A stretch of 64,000 nt of DNA from CAVZYN01 sp963779515 (GTDB taxonomy: Bacteria > Pseudomonadota > Alphaproteobacteria > Rhizobiales > Hyphomicrobiaceae), in NCBI GenBank assembly GCA_963779515.1, contig CAVZYN010000001.1, positions 868,001 through 932,000 of the forward strand, given 5' to 3'. Positions 1-8,743 of this stretch are shown here, in pieces. Numbering within the stretch: position 1 is the first letter of the stretch; each line of letters begins with the position of its first letter. Position numbers and translations under genes: made by a program. The notes under the pieces were generated by a model. The model ran no database searches and was not told the DNA's origin. It saw only the letters and a list, made by a program, of their open reading frames with translations.

Positions 1-96
1 GCGTCAGGGTGGCTCCAGGTAGGTTTTCGTTAACCACCGATCCCTACCGTTAAAAGCTTAGCGATTCCAAACTTTCGAGCATGAGAAGGTGACGCG

Positions 97-1395
97 ATGG
101 CCGTTCTTGGGTTTTTGCCGCACGCAATTGGCCGATCGCTCGCCGGCGCGGCTGTTATCGCTAGCGGTCTTGCGCTGGCGCCAGCGGCCCAGGCGCAACA
201 GGACGACTTGAGCTGGATCCGGTTTCCTGGGTCGAACTACAACAAATCACCGACTGACGTGCTCTACGATCGAGAATTCGTAAAGGAGTGGGAGTCGCTT
301 CCGCCCAAGGGCTACCCGACGTTGGGCGCGGACAACATCGCGCCCATGCAGGCAGCGATCAAACGCTATACCGACATCGTCGCAAAGGGCGGCTGGCAGG
401 CCGTTCCCGATGTGCAGATGCAGATCGGCGCGGGTGGCGAGGCCGTGGCGATCCTCAATCAACGGCTGCTCATGTCGGGTGATTTGAAGGAACTGAGTTC
501 TTACGCGTCCAACTTCGACTTTTACACGGAAAAGGCCGTCAAACGCTTCCAAGCCTCGAATGGACTGACGCCGACGGGCGTCGTCGATAAGCGGACGATC
601 GCTGCGCTGAATGTTCCCGCCGCTGTGCGCTTGAAGCAGTTGAAATCGAACCTTGGGCGTTTGACGGATCTGTCGCGTCAGGTCGGCAAGACCGGCCGCT
701 ACGTGCTGGTCAATATTCCAGCCGCCCAGATCGAGGCGATCGAGAACGGGCAGGTTGCGTCACGGCACTCGGGTGTTGTCGGCAAGCAGGACCGCCAGAC
801 GCCCATTCTGCGCTCGGCCATCCATGAGCTGAACTTCAATCCTGTCTGGCACGTTCCCCCGACCGTGATCGAAAAGGATCTGGTGCCAAAAGGCCAGCAA
901 ATGTCGCGCGCCAATCAGGACGTTTTGGCGAAGTACAAAATCGACGCCTACGACGGCAGCGGCAAAAAGCTCGATAGCTCGCGCATCGATTGGAATAGTC
1001 CATCGTCCCGGAATTTGACGTTCAAGCAGCAGCCGGGTCCGGAAAATCCGATGGGGTTCGTGAAGGTCAACTTCGCGAACGCGCACTCGGTCTACATGCA
1101 CGACACGCCATCGGATTCGCTGTTCGGCCGGAATTTCCGGGCGGCGAGCTCGGGCTGTGTGCGGGTGCAGGGCATCGACAAGTTCGTCGCGTGGCTGATG
1201 GCGCCGGAAGGCGGCACGCTCGAGCGCGTGCACGGGCTGAAGAAGTCCGGCGAGCGATTTGATGCGCGCCTGAAGAAGCCGGTGCCGCTCTATTTCGCCT
1301 ATATCACGGCATGGGCGACGGAAGACGGCGTCGTCCAGTTCCGGCGTGATCTCTACGACAAGGACGGCGTCGGCCAGATCGCCTCGACGTATTGA
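97..1395 (+). CDS. Secreted L,D-transpeptidase (YkuD/YcbB-like)
   Basis: Forms 3-3 peptidoglycan cross-links or attaches proteins to peptidoglycan in the periplasm (family knowledge). The 432-residue product starts with a signal peptide of about 34 residues ending in an AQA-type site. A peptidoglycan-binding-like segment follows near residues 145-170 (FYTEKAVKRFQ...GVVDKRTIAALN). The YkuD domain carries the catalytic signature, with His335 in the HDTPS stretch and Cys354 in SSGCVRV. The length and the long N-terminal part resemble YcbB/LdtD more than the short ErfK types. The ATG at 97 is preceded by GAGAAGG at 83-89. It stands alone on this strand, followed by a GC hairpin at 1429-1449. Confidence 0.9.
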   Translation: MAVLGFLPHAIGRSLAGAAVIASGLALAPAAQAQQDDLSWIRFPGSNYNKSPTDVLYDREFVKEWESLPPKGYPTLGADNIAPMQAAIKRYTDIVAKGGWQAVPDVQMQIGAGGEAVAILNQRLLMSGDLKELSSYASNFDFYTEKAVKRFQASNGLTPTGVVDKRTIAALNVPAAVRLKQLKSNLGRLTDLSRQVGKTGRYVLVNIPAAQIEAIENGQVASRHSGVVGKQDRQTPILRSAIHELNFNPVWHVPPTVIEKDLVPKGQQMSRANQDVLAKYKIDAYDGSGKKLDSSRIDWNSPSSRNLTFKQQPGPENPMGFVKVNFANAHSVYMHDTPSDSLFGRNFRAASSGCVRVQGIDKFVAWLMAPEGGTLERVHGLKKSGERFDARLKKPVPLYFAYITAWATEDGVVQFRRDLYDKDGVGQIASTY

Positions 1396-1428
1396 CCTGA
1401 TCGAAGCCGGTCAGAGCTTAAATTCGCA

Positions 1429-1449
1429 GGGTCCGGCACCGCCGGGCCC
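1429..1449 (+). terminator. Hairpin after the L,D-transpeptidase gene
   Basis: A 9-bp stem (gggtccggc / gccgggccc, one G-T pair) closes on a 3-base loop 34 bases past the stop codon. Only a short TT follows, so it may be a weak terminator or a transcript-stabilising hairpin. Another stem, cagctc/gagctg, lies at 1519-1536. Confidence 0.35.
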
Positions 1450-1547
1450 TTCGGCGTCTCATCGCAGCCCTGCTGGCGCATCGAAGTGCTTGTCGCCGCG
1501 CCCTGGTCCTGGCAGTTTCAGCTCTCCTCAGAGCTGGATCATCCCTG

Positions 1548-2375
1548 ATGCTTTCAATCGCTTTCATTGGCTTCGGCGAGGTCGGTGAGACCTTTGCCCG
1601 CGACTTTCGTGCGACCGGGAAAACCCGGCTGGCGGCCTTCGACGTGCTGTTTCCCGACTTGCTGCAGGGGAAGATACGGCGCGAGGCGGCCCAGAAACTC
1701 GACGTCCGGATGGCCCGCGACACGGCCGATGCCGTACACGGCGCCGACATCGTGATCTCGGCGGTGACGGCAGCCTCGACTTTGGATGTCGCGGCACATG
1801 CCGGTCGTGCAATCTCCGCCGGGCAGGTGTTCCTCGATGTGAATTCGGCGTCGCCCTCGACCAAGCGGCTGGCGGCGGTTGAAATCGAGCGCAATGGCGC
1901 GCACTACGTCGAGGGGGCGGTGATGGCGGCGGTGAAGGCCCCGGGCTTCAAGGTCCCGATCCTCGCCGGCGGGCCGCGTGCGGTCGAGACGGCGGAGCGC
2001 CTCAACGCGCTGGGCATGAAATTGACGCCGGTCGCCGACGAAATTGGGCGCGCGTCGGCGATGAAACTGTGTCGCAGCATCGTCATCAAGGGGCTCGAAT
2101 CGCTGATGCACGATTGCGCGCGCGCCGCGAAGGCCTTTGACGTCGAGGACGAGGTCTACGCCAGCCTCGACGCGAGCTACCCGGGGATCGACTGGGCGAA
2201 ACTTGCGGTCGACATGGGCGAGCGGCTGGAAACGCACGGCATCCGGCGCGCGGCTGAAATGCGGGAAGCGGCGGTGATGTTGCACGAGTTAGGCCTGCCC
2301 GACGGCTTGAGCCGTGCCGTGGCGCAGGTGCAGGAAGCGGGCGCGAAGGCAAACAAAGAAAAGAAACTGCATTGA
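1548..2375 (+). CDS. NAD(P)-dependent oxidoreductase, 6-phosphogluconate-dehydrogenase-like with DUF1932
   Basis: Member of the beta-hydroxyacid dehydrogenase-like superfamily, cytoplasmic. Residues 4-13 hold the Rossmann motif IAFIGFGEVG (GxGxxG). The N-terminal domain reads DIVISAVTA and FLDVNSASPSTK, as in this superfamily. The C-terminal half (SAMKLCRSIVIKGLESL onward, about residues 180-260) matches the all-helical DUF1932 domain. The substrate is unknown. Its stop overlaps the TTG start of the LigI-like gene (TTGA at 2372), so the two are translationally coupled, which suggests this enzyme acts in the same pathway. Confidence 0.82.
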   Translation: MLSIAFIGFGEVGETFARDFRATGKTRLAAFDVLFPDLLQGKIRREAAQKLDVRMARDTADAVHGADIVISAVTAASTLDVAAHAGRAISAGQVFLDVNSASPSTKRLAAVEIERNGAHYVEGAVMAAVKAPGFKVPILAGGPRAVETAERLNALGMKLTPVADEIGRASAMKLCRSIVIKGLESLMHDCARAAKAFDVEDEVYASLDASYPGIDWAKLAVDMGERLETHGIRRAAEMREAAVMLHELGLPDGLSRAVAQVQEAGAKANKEKKLH

Positions 2376-3235
2376 TAGCGAGCGAACCCATTCCGGATCT
2401 CTCACGCCGCCGGCGTCCGGCATTCACGCTACCGCCCGGCGCGTGCGATGCGCATTGTCATGTGTTTGGCCCGGGCAACGTTTTTCCCTATGCGCCAAAC
2501 CGGCGCTACACTCCGGAGGATGCGCCGAAGCAGGCGCTGGCGGCACTGCATGCGCATTTGGGCGTCTCGCGCGTGGTGATCGTGCAGGCGAGCTGCCATG
2601 GAACCGACAATCGCGCGATGCTGGATGCCATCGCCGATGCGCCGGAGCGGTTGCGCGGGGTCGCGATCGTCGACGACAGTTTCAGCGATCGCGCTCTCGA
2701 AGGGTTGCACGAGGGCGGCGTCCGTGGTGTTCGCTTCAATTTCGTCAAGCATCTGGGTGGCGCACCGGACATGGATGTGTTCAAGCGCACGATTGCGCGG
2801 ATCAAGCCGCTTGGCTGGCATGTGGTGTTGCACCTCGATGCCCCCGACATTCCAGCCCTCGCATCGATGATCAAGGCACTGCCTGTGCCGTTCGTGATCG
2901 ACCACATGGGTCGCGTCGAGGCCGCAAGGGGCGTCGACCAGCCGCCGATGCGGGCGCTGTTGGAGTTGGCCAAGCTCGAGCACGCCTGGATCAAGGTCAG
3001 CGGGTCAGAGCGCATTGCAAAACCGCCATTCGACGATGCAGTTCCGATTGCCGCAGCCCTTATCGCCGCGCGGCCGGACCGGGTGTTGTGGGGCACCGAC
3101 TTCCCACATCCGAATCTGGCCGTGGAGGTGGACGAGGTCGATCTGGTCGATCTGGTGCCGCGCTTCGCCACCACGCCCGCACTGCAACGCCAGCTGCTGG
3201 TCGACAATCCAGCCGTTCTCTACGGGTTCAATTGA
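2372..3235 (+). CDS. LigI-like amidohydrolase (2-pyrone-4,6-dicarboxylate hydrolase family)
   Basis: Amidohydrolase-2 family protein (287 aa). It resembles LigI along its whole length: DAHCHVFGP with metal or substrate histidines H28 and H30, VIVQASCHGTDN, GVRFNFVKHL, PFVIDHMGR and WGTDFPHPN near the C terminus. LigI opens 2-pyrone-4,6-dicarboxylate in protocatechuate 4,5-cleavage and lignin degradation, but the other lig genes are absent here, so the true substrate may be a different lactone. The start is a TTG inside the preceding gene's stop overlap; no in-frame ATG lies close by. The next gene, a solute-binding protein, follows after 10 bases. Confidence 0.82.
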   Translation: MIASEPIPDLSRRRRPAFTLPPGACDAHCHVFGPGNVFPYAPNRRYTPEDAPKQALAALHAHLGVSRVVIVQASCHGTDNRAMLDAIADAPERLRGVAIVDDSFSDRALEGLHEGGVRGVRFNFVKHLGGAPDMDVFKRTIARIKPLGWHVVLHLDAPDIPALASMIKALPVPFVIDHMGRVEAARGVDQPPMRALLELAKLEHAWIKVSGSERIAKPPFDDAVPIAAALIAARPDRVLWGTDFPHPNLAVEVDEVDLVDLVPRFATTPALQRQLLVDNPAVLYGFN

Positions 3236-3245
3236 GGGACAAACC

Positions 3246-4226
3246 ATGTCGCGACACGTGACACGACGAGGAGTGTTGGCTGGCGGCGCGGCGACACTGG
3301 CGCTGCCGAACAGTCTTGGCGCGCAGGCCGCCTATCCCGACAAGCCGATCAAGGTGATCGTGCCGTTCGGGCCCGGTGGCCTTGCGGATGTGACGATCCG
3401 TGTGACGGGCGAGAAACTCGGTGCACTCCTTGGCCAGCAGATCGTCGTCGTCAATCAACCGGGTGCCGGCGGCGTCACGGCGGCCAAGGCGGTGCTGTCG
3501 GCGCCAGCCGATGGCTATACGCTCGCCCTCCTCACGAACGGAACGGCCGTGAGTGCCGCACTCGTGAAGGCGCTGGCGTTCGATCCGGTGAAGGACTTCG
3601 AGCCGGTGTCGAGCCTTGGCTTTTTCGATTTTCTGTTCCTGGCAGCCGGCAACGGCCCCTACAAGACGCTGCAAGAGTTCATTGATGCGGCCAAGGCCAA
3701 ACCCGGCACGCTCAACATCGGCACCATCAATATCGGCTCGACGCAGAACCTGACCGCTGCGCTCTTGAAGAGCACGACCGGAATCGATTGCGCGATTGTC
3801 CCGTTCCGCACGACGCCCGACGTGATGACGGCGGTGTTGCGCGGCGATGTGCAGGTGGCGGTTGATGGCTTCGCCTCGGCCAAGGGCATGCTGGCGGATG
3901 GGCAGCTGCGCGCACTTGCATCATCTGCCGGGAAGCGCGGCAAGAGCACGCCGAACATTCCGGCGGTTCAGGAGGCGGGCGTCCGCGACTTCGATGTCGA
4001 CTCCTGGAATGCCGTGTTTGCGCCAGCCGGCACGCCGAAGCCCGTCGTAGAGGTGCTGTCGAAGAAGATCGGCGAAGCGCTGGCGGACCCCACTGTTGCC
4101 GGCAAGCTACTGGAGCTTGGTATCGAGGCCCGTGCCAGCCGGCCTGACGAGATCGGCGCCCGCCTCAAGGCCGATATCGGCAAATGGGGCGCGGTCATTG
4201 ATCGGGCAGGCATTCCAAGGCAATAA
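3246..4226 (+). CDS. Tripartite tricarboxylate transporter (Bug/TctC-type) substrate-binding protein
   Basis: Periplasmic extracytoplasmic solute receptor, 326 aa. It has a twin-arginine-like leader (TRRGVLAGGAATLALP) and the hallmark mature start YPDKPIKVIVPFGPGG. The conserved VVNQPGAGG and ADGYTLAL stretches also mark the Bug family. The ATG at 3246 has GAGGGA at 3234-3239. The membrane partners TctA and TctB are not in the window, which is common for this expanded family. Its place behind the lactonase gene suggests that it captures a carboxylate used by this block (inference). Confidence 0.88.
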   Translation: MSRHVTRRGVLAGGAATLALPNSLGAQAAYPDKPIKVIVPFGPGGLADVTIRVTGEKLGALLGQQIVVVNQPGAGGVTAAKAVLSAPADGYTLALLTNGTAVSAALVKALAFDPVKDFEPVSSLGFFDFLFLAAGNGPYKTLQEFIDAAKAKPGTLNIGTINIGSTQNLTAALLKSTTGIDCAIVPFRTTPDVMTAVLRGDVQVAVDGFASAKGMLADGQLRALASSAGKRGKSTPNIPAVQEAGVRDFDVDSWNAVFAPAGTPKPVVEVLSKKIGEALADPTVAGKLLELGIEARASRPDEIGARLKADIGKWGAVIDRAGIPRQ

Positions 4227-4255
4227 GGGTGACCGTCATCACCTAGAAAGCTCCC

Positions 4256-6394
4256 ATGGAACGCTCCTTTGCGCGCGAAATCGAAAGCCTGAAGCTCGGT
4301 GCCGGCGAGACGTTTTACGGCGAGGGCATTCTCGCGGTAACGAAGGCGCTGTTGCAATCGGGCGTCTCGTATGTCGGCGGCTATCAAGGCGCGCCAGTAT
4401 CGCATTTGCTCGATGTGATGGTGCAGGCAAAGGACTACATGGGCGAACTCGGCGTGCACGTGGAAGCCTGCACGAACGAGGCGTCGGCGGCAGCGATGCT
4501 CGGCGCATCGATCATGTATCCGGTGCGCGGCGCGGTGACGTGGAAGTCGATCGTCGGCACCAACGTCGCAGCGGATGCGCTGTCAAATTTATCGTCGCCG
4601 GGCGTCAAGGGCGGCGCGCTCATTGTCGTCGGCGAGGACTACGGTGAAGGCGCGAGCGTGATCCAGGAGCGCACGCATGCCTACGCGATGAAGTCGGCTC
4701 TCTGGCTGATGGACCCGCGCCCCGATCTGCCGACGATCGTGCGCTGTGTCGAGAAATCCTTTGAGCTGTCGGAGGCGTCCAACACGCCCGTCATGCTGGA
4801 ACTGCGCATTCGCGCGTGCCATGTGCAGGGTGCATTCGCGGCGAAGGCCAACGTCGCGCCAAAGATTTCGACACGGCAGCTGCAGCAGCAGCCGGCGCCA
4901 CATGATTACGAGACGTTGGCACATCCTCCCGTCACCTTCGCGCACGAAAAACGGAAATACGATGTGCGGATGCCGGCGGCTCGAAAGTTCATCGCCGATC
5001 ACAAGCTCAACGAGCTGGTGGAGGGGCGGCACAAAGACGTTGGGCTGATCGTTCAAGGCGGAATTTATCCAAGCCTGATACGCGCGCTGCAACAGGTGGG
5101 CCTCGCGGACGCGTTCGGGAACACCGATTTGCCGCTGCTGGTCCTCAACGTCGTCTATCCGCTGGTGCCCGACGAGATCGTCGCGTTCGCCGCCGGCCGC
5201 AAGGCAGTGCTCGTCATCGAGGAAGGCCAACCCGAATACATCGAGCACGAGGTTGGCTCGATCCTGCGGCGCGCGGACGTCAACACGGCGGTGCACGGCA
5301 AGGACGTGTTGCCAATGGCGGGCGAGTACACATCGGAAGTGTTGCTGGGGGGGCTGGCGAAATTCATCGCCGCGCGCGTGCCGGCACTCGGCAATATTGG
5401 CGACGGCGGATACGCCGCCGAGATCGCGGAACTGCGCAAGATTGCTGCTGACGCCCTCGGCGGTCATGTACCCCCGCGGCCACCGACGTTTTGCACGGGC
5501 TGCCCGGAGCGGCCCGTCTTCGCGGCGCTGAAACTCGCCGAACGCGACGTCGGTAAAGTCCACGTCTCGGCTGATATCGGCTGCCATGCCTTCGCTACGT
5601 TCGCGCCGTTCTCGTTCGGCAATTCGATTTTGGGTTATGGCATGAGCCTGGCGTCGAGTGCCGGCGTGCAGAGTTTCTCGAAGCAACGGCCAGTCGCGAT
5701 CATGGGCGACGGCGGGTTCTGGCACAACGGGCTGCTGTCGGGCGTCACCTCGCGATTGTTGAACAAGAGCGACGGCGTGCTCGTGATCATGAAAAACGGG
5801 TACACGTCCGCGACCGGCACGCAGGACGTAGTTTCCTCGCCCGATGAGGCCGAGAAAAAAGCGGCGGCGGCCAAGAGCGCAACCCATACCGAGTTGACGA
5901 TCGAGAACACCCTGAAAGGGCTCGGCGTCGGCTGGATGCGAACGGTGCATACCTATCGTGTCGGCGAGATGAAAAAGACGCTGACTGAGGCGATCACGTC
6001 GCCGTTCAAGGGACTGAAAGTGATCGTGGCGGAGGGCGAATGCCAACTCGAGCGCCAGCGGCGCATCCGGCCGTTGCGGGCCGAGGCGCTGGCGCAAGGC
6101 AAACGCGTCGTGCGCACGCGCTACGGCATCGATGATGAGACCTGCACGGGCGATCATTCCTGCATCCGGCTCTCGGGGTGCCCGACGCTGACGGTGAAGC
6201 CATCGACCGACCCGCTCAAGACTGATCCTGTCGCGCATGTGACCGATGGCTGCGTCGGCTGCGGATTGTGCGGGGAGAATGCGCACGCCGCCACGCTGTG
6301 CCCATCATTTTATCGTGCCGACATCATCTCCAATCCGAACTGGTGGGATCGGCTGACGGCGCGGGTGCGCGGCACCCTCACGGGCGTTGCGTGA
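4256..6394 (+). CDS. iorA: Indolepyruvate ferredoxin oxidoreductase alpha subunit-like (IorA)
   Basis: TPP-dependent 2-oxoacid oxidoreductase subunit, 712 aa. Known IorA enzymes oxidatively decarboxylate aryl pyruvates to aryl-acetyl-CoA with ferredoxin. The N-terminal pyrimidine-binding domain reads GEGILAVTKALLQSGVSYVGGYQGAP. The TPP-binding motif is GDG at 484-486, followed by KNGYTSATGTQ. The C terminus is ferredoxin-like: one cysteine set around DDETCTGDHSC and a second at C666-V-G-C-G-L-C672 ending in LCPSFYR. Its stop overlaps the start of the beta-subunit gene (ATGA at 6394), as expected for partner subunits. The actual 2-oxoacid is not determined by sequence. Confidence 0.85.
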   Translation: MERSFAREIESLKLGAGETFYGEGILAVTKALLQSGVSYVGGYQGAPVSHLLDVMVQAKDYMGELGVHVEACTNEASAAAMLGASIMYPVRGAVTWKSIVGTNVAADALSNLSSPGVKGGALIVVGEDYGEGASVIQERTHAYAMKSALWLMDPRPDLPTIVRCVEKSFELSEASNTPVMLELRIRACHVQGAFAAKANVAPKISTRQLQQQPAPHDYETLAHPPVTFAHEKRKYDVRMPAARKFIADHKLNELVEGRHKDVGLIVQGGIYPSLIRALQQVGLADAFGNTDLPLLVLNVVYPLVPDEIVAFAAGRKAVLVIEEGQPEYIEHEVGSILRRADVNTAVHGKDVLPMAGEYTSEVLLGGLAKFIAARVPALGNIGDGGYAAEIAELRKIAADALGGHVPPRPPTFCTGCPERPVFAALKLAERDVGKVHVSADIGCHAFATFAPFSFGNSILGYGMSLASSAGVQSFSKQRPVAIMGDGGFWHNGLLSGVTSRLLNKSDGVLVIMKNGYTSATGTQDVVSSPDEAEKKAAAAKSATHTELTIENTLKGLGVGWMRTVHTYRVGEMKKTLTEAITSPFKGLKVIVAEGECQLERQRRIRPLRAEALAQGKRVVRTRYGIDDETCTGDHSCIRLSGCPTLTVKPSTDPLKTDPVAHVTDGCVGCGLCGENAHAATLCPSFYRADIISNPNWWDRLTARVRGTLTGVA

Positions 6395-7914
6395 TGGGCG
6401 CCGTGGATCAGCAGCCGTTCTCGATCCTGATCGCAGCCCTCGGCGGCGAGGGCGGCGGCGTCTTGATGAACTGGATCGTCGATGCGGCGCGAGCGCAGGG
6501 CCTCGCGGTGCAGGCGACATCGGTGCCGGGTGTCGCCCAGCGCACCGGCTCGACCTCCTACTATATCGAAATGCTGCCAGCGCAGCCGCCGGGAGTCCCT
6601 CTGCCGATTTTTGCGCTGGTGCCGATGCCGGGCCGCGTCGATGCCGTCGTCGCCAGCGAATTGGCCGAGGCCGGCCGGATCATGGAGCGCGGGTTCGTCT
6701 CGCCGAAGCGCACGACGCTGATCATGTCGACGAGCCGCGTCTACACAACCGCCGAAAAGATGCAGATGGGGGATGGCCGCTATCCAGCGGAAAAGGTCGC
6801 GGCGGCAGCGCAGAAACTGGCCCAGCGCGTGATCGCGTTCGACCTCGTGGACTTGGCGGAACAGCACGGCACGATGGTGAGTGCGACCATGTTCGGCGCG
6901 CTGGCGGGATCGGGCGTGCTGCCGTGGGATCGCGGTGCATGCGAGGCCGTGCTTGGTGCCGGTGGACGGGCGAACGCCAGTCTTGCAGGTTTTTCTGCCG
7001 CATTCGAGATGGCGCGGACGCCGCCGGCGGCGGCCAATCCCGCGTCACCACAAGAAGGGGAGCAGAGGGGCGCAGGTAAATCCTCACTGGATCACGTCGT
7101 GGCGCTCGGCCGGGACCGATGCCGGGACTATCAGGATGCGATCTATGGCGCGCTCTTTCTGGTGCGTGCCGAGGCGCTCAAGGCGGCGGCGCCCGGACGC
7201 GATCCGATGACGATGCATGCGCTCGAAGAGGCGGTGCGGCGGCTGGCGCTGTGGATGGCCTATGAGGATATCCCGCGCGTCGCTGAACTGAAAACACGGG
7301 CGGAGCGCTTCAAGACGATCAAGGCCGAGGCGCGGATGACGCCGGGCCAGGTGCTGCACGTGACGGAATACATGAAGCCGGGCGTCGATGAGCTGGCGGC
7401 CATGCTGCCGGCAAAACACGCGGAACGGCTATTGAGATGGTCGCGCGCGGGGCGATGGCTGCCGCTCGCCGGACGCGGCCTCCACATCAAGACGACGGGC
7501 GTGATCGGGTTTGCGACACTGCGGCTGCTCGCACGGATGAAATCGCGGCGGCGGCAATCGACGCGCTATGCCGAGGAACAAGGCAACATCGAAGCCTGGA
7601 TGCAGGCGATGATGAGTTCATTGAAACGGGCGCCGGCATTCGCTGCGGCACTCGCGGAATTGCCGCGCGTGCTGAAGGGCTATGGCGAGACGCATGACCG
7701 CGGCAAGCGGGCGTATCAGATGATCTTTTCAAAGCTCGTCACACCGGCGGTCCACGCCGGACGGGAAATGGAGCTGGCACCGGCGCTCCGGTCCGCGATC
7801 TCCGCAGCGTTGGCCGATCCCGATCACAAGGCACTCGATCAGCTGCTGGCCAAGCTCGATCTACAACCTCAAGAGCGCATTTCGTTCGTGACGGGCGTTG
7901 CGGCGGCGAATTGA
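6394..7914 (+). CDS. iorB: Indolepyruvate oxidoreductase beta subunit-like (IorB, long form)
   Basis: Partner of the upstream IorA-like protein. The start is the ATG of the ATGA overlap. The N-terminal about 200 residues form the 2-oxoacid oxidoreductase gamma/beta fold (ILIAALGGEGGGVLMNWIV, SVPGVAQRTGSTSYYIEM, MVSATMFGALAGSGVLPW). At 506 aa the protein is more than twice the length of archaeal IorB. The extra C-terminal part, from about residue 230, is mostly helical and contains an RYAEEQGNIEAW segment, as in bacterial long-form IorB proteins. That extension's role is not known to me. Confidence 0.83.
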   Translation: MGAVDQQPFSILIAALGGEGGGVLMNWIVDAARAQGLAVQATSVPGVAQRTGSTSYYIEMLPAQPPGVPLPIFALVPMPGRVDAVVASELAEAGRIMERGFVSPKRTTLIMSTSRVYTTAEKMQMGDGRYPAEKVAAAAQKLAQRVIAFDLVDLAEQHGTMVSATMFGALAGSGVLPWDRGACEAVLGAGGRANASLAGFSAAFEMARTPPAAANPASPQEGEQRGAGKSSLDHVVALGRDRCRDYQDAIYGALFLVRAEALKAAAPGRDPMTMHALEEAVRRLALWMAYEDIPRVAELKTRAERFKTIKAEARMTPGQVLHVTEYMKPGVDELAAMLPAKHAERLLRWSRAGRWLPLAGRGLHIKTTGVIGFATLRLLARMKSRRRQSTRYAEEQGNIEAWMQAMMSSLKRAPAFAAALAELPRVLKGYGETHDRGKRAYQMIFSKLVTPAVHAGREMELAPALRSAISAALADPDHKALDQLLAKLDLQPQERISFVTGVAAAN

Positions 7915-7934
7915 CGACAAGGCAAGGACCTCAA

Positions 7935-8630
7935 ATGCATTTGTATATCGGCAACAAGCTTTATTCGTCGTGGTCGCTGAGGCCCTGGATGCTGATGACG
8001 GCAATCGGCGTGCCCTTCACCGAGGAGGTCATTCCGCTGCGGCACGGCGACACCAGCGACCGGATCTTGAAGCATTCTCCGAGCGGCAAGGTGCCGTGCC
8101 TCGTCGATGGCGATGTGACGATCTGGGAGAGCCTGGCGATCTGCGAGTACCTCAACGACAGGTTCCCGGATCGCGGCGTGTGGCCGGTGAACGTGAAGGC
8201 GCGGGCGCATGCCCGAGCAGCGGCGAGCGAGATGCATGCGGGGTTCCAGGCGCTCCGGAACGCTTGCCCCATGAATCTTGGAAAGACTTTCAAGACTCCG
8301 GCGATGACACCGGATGTGCAAGCCAATCAGGCCCGGATCGAGGCGCTTTGGGCGGAGGCGCGCCGCACCTTTGGCCATGGCGGGCCATTTCTCTATGGGG
8401 TGTTCTCGGCAGCCGACGCCATGTATGCGCCCATCGTGACGCGATTTGCGACCTATCAGATCCCGGTTTCAGCGGAGTCGCGGCGTTATATGGACGCGGT
8501 TCAAGCGCATCCAGCCTTTGTTGCATGGAAGGAAGCGGCGCTGGTTGAGCCGTGGAGCCTGCCCGACTACGAAACGGGCCATACCGTGGTCTCCGTGCAT
8601 CACCGCCCGCCAACAGCGGCTTTGAGGTGA
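7935..8630 (+). CDS. Glutathione S-transferase family protein
   Basis: Cytosolic GST of 231 aa. The N-terminal thioredoxin fold reads LYIGNKLYSSWSLRPWMLM, with SSWS at the glutathione site, and the cis-Pro segment is GKVPCLVDG. WESLAICEYLNDRFP completes the G-site. A helical C-terminal domain follows (EMHAGFQALRNACPMN). I chose the ATG at 7935, which has AAGGA just upstream; a TTG at 7911 overlapping the iorB stop is the alternative. It lies 20 bases behind iorB and may belong to that transcript, perhaps acting as a glutathione-dependent isomerase or lyase in the pathway (inference). Confidence 0.85.
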   Translation: MHLYIGNKLYSSWSLRPWMLMTAIGVPFTEEVIPLRHGDTSDRILKHSPSGKVPCLVDGDVTIWESLAICEYLNDRFPDRGVWPVNVKARAHARAAASEMHAGFQALRNACPMNLGKTFKTPAMTPDVQANQARIEALWAEARRTFGHGGPFLYGVFSAADAMYAPIVTRFATYQIPVSAESRRYMDAVQAHPAFVAWKEAALVEPWSLPDYETGHTVVSVHHRPPTAALR

Positions 8631-8743
8631 TCGCTTTTTCTTTGAGCCGGTTATATGACTGTCATCTAACGGAGCGTGCGCTTCGATCCCAGCTGCGCTC
8701 GCTCGCGCGTCATCGCATGTCAGACGAGAATTGAAGTCTCAAG

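Noticed and set aside
30..53. Possible CtrA site (two TTAA boxes) upstream of the L,D-transpeptidase gene
   Set aside because: The TTAA boxes at 30-33 and 50-53 are 16 bases apart, while a CtrA site needs about 7.
4589..6286. 565-codon open frame on the minus strand
   Set aside because: Antisense to iorA, whose motifs (GDGG, CVGCGLC) are clear; the mirror product is Arg/His-rich without domains.
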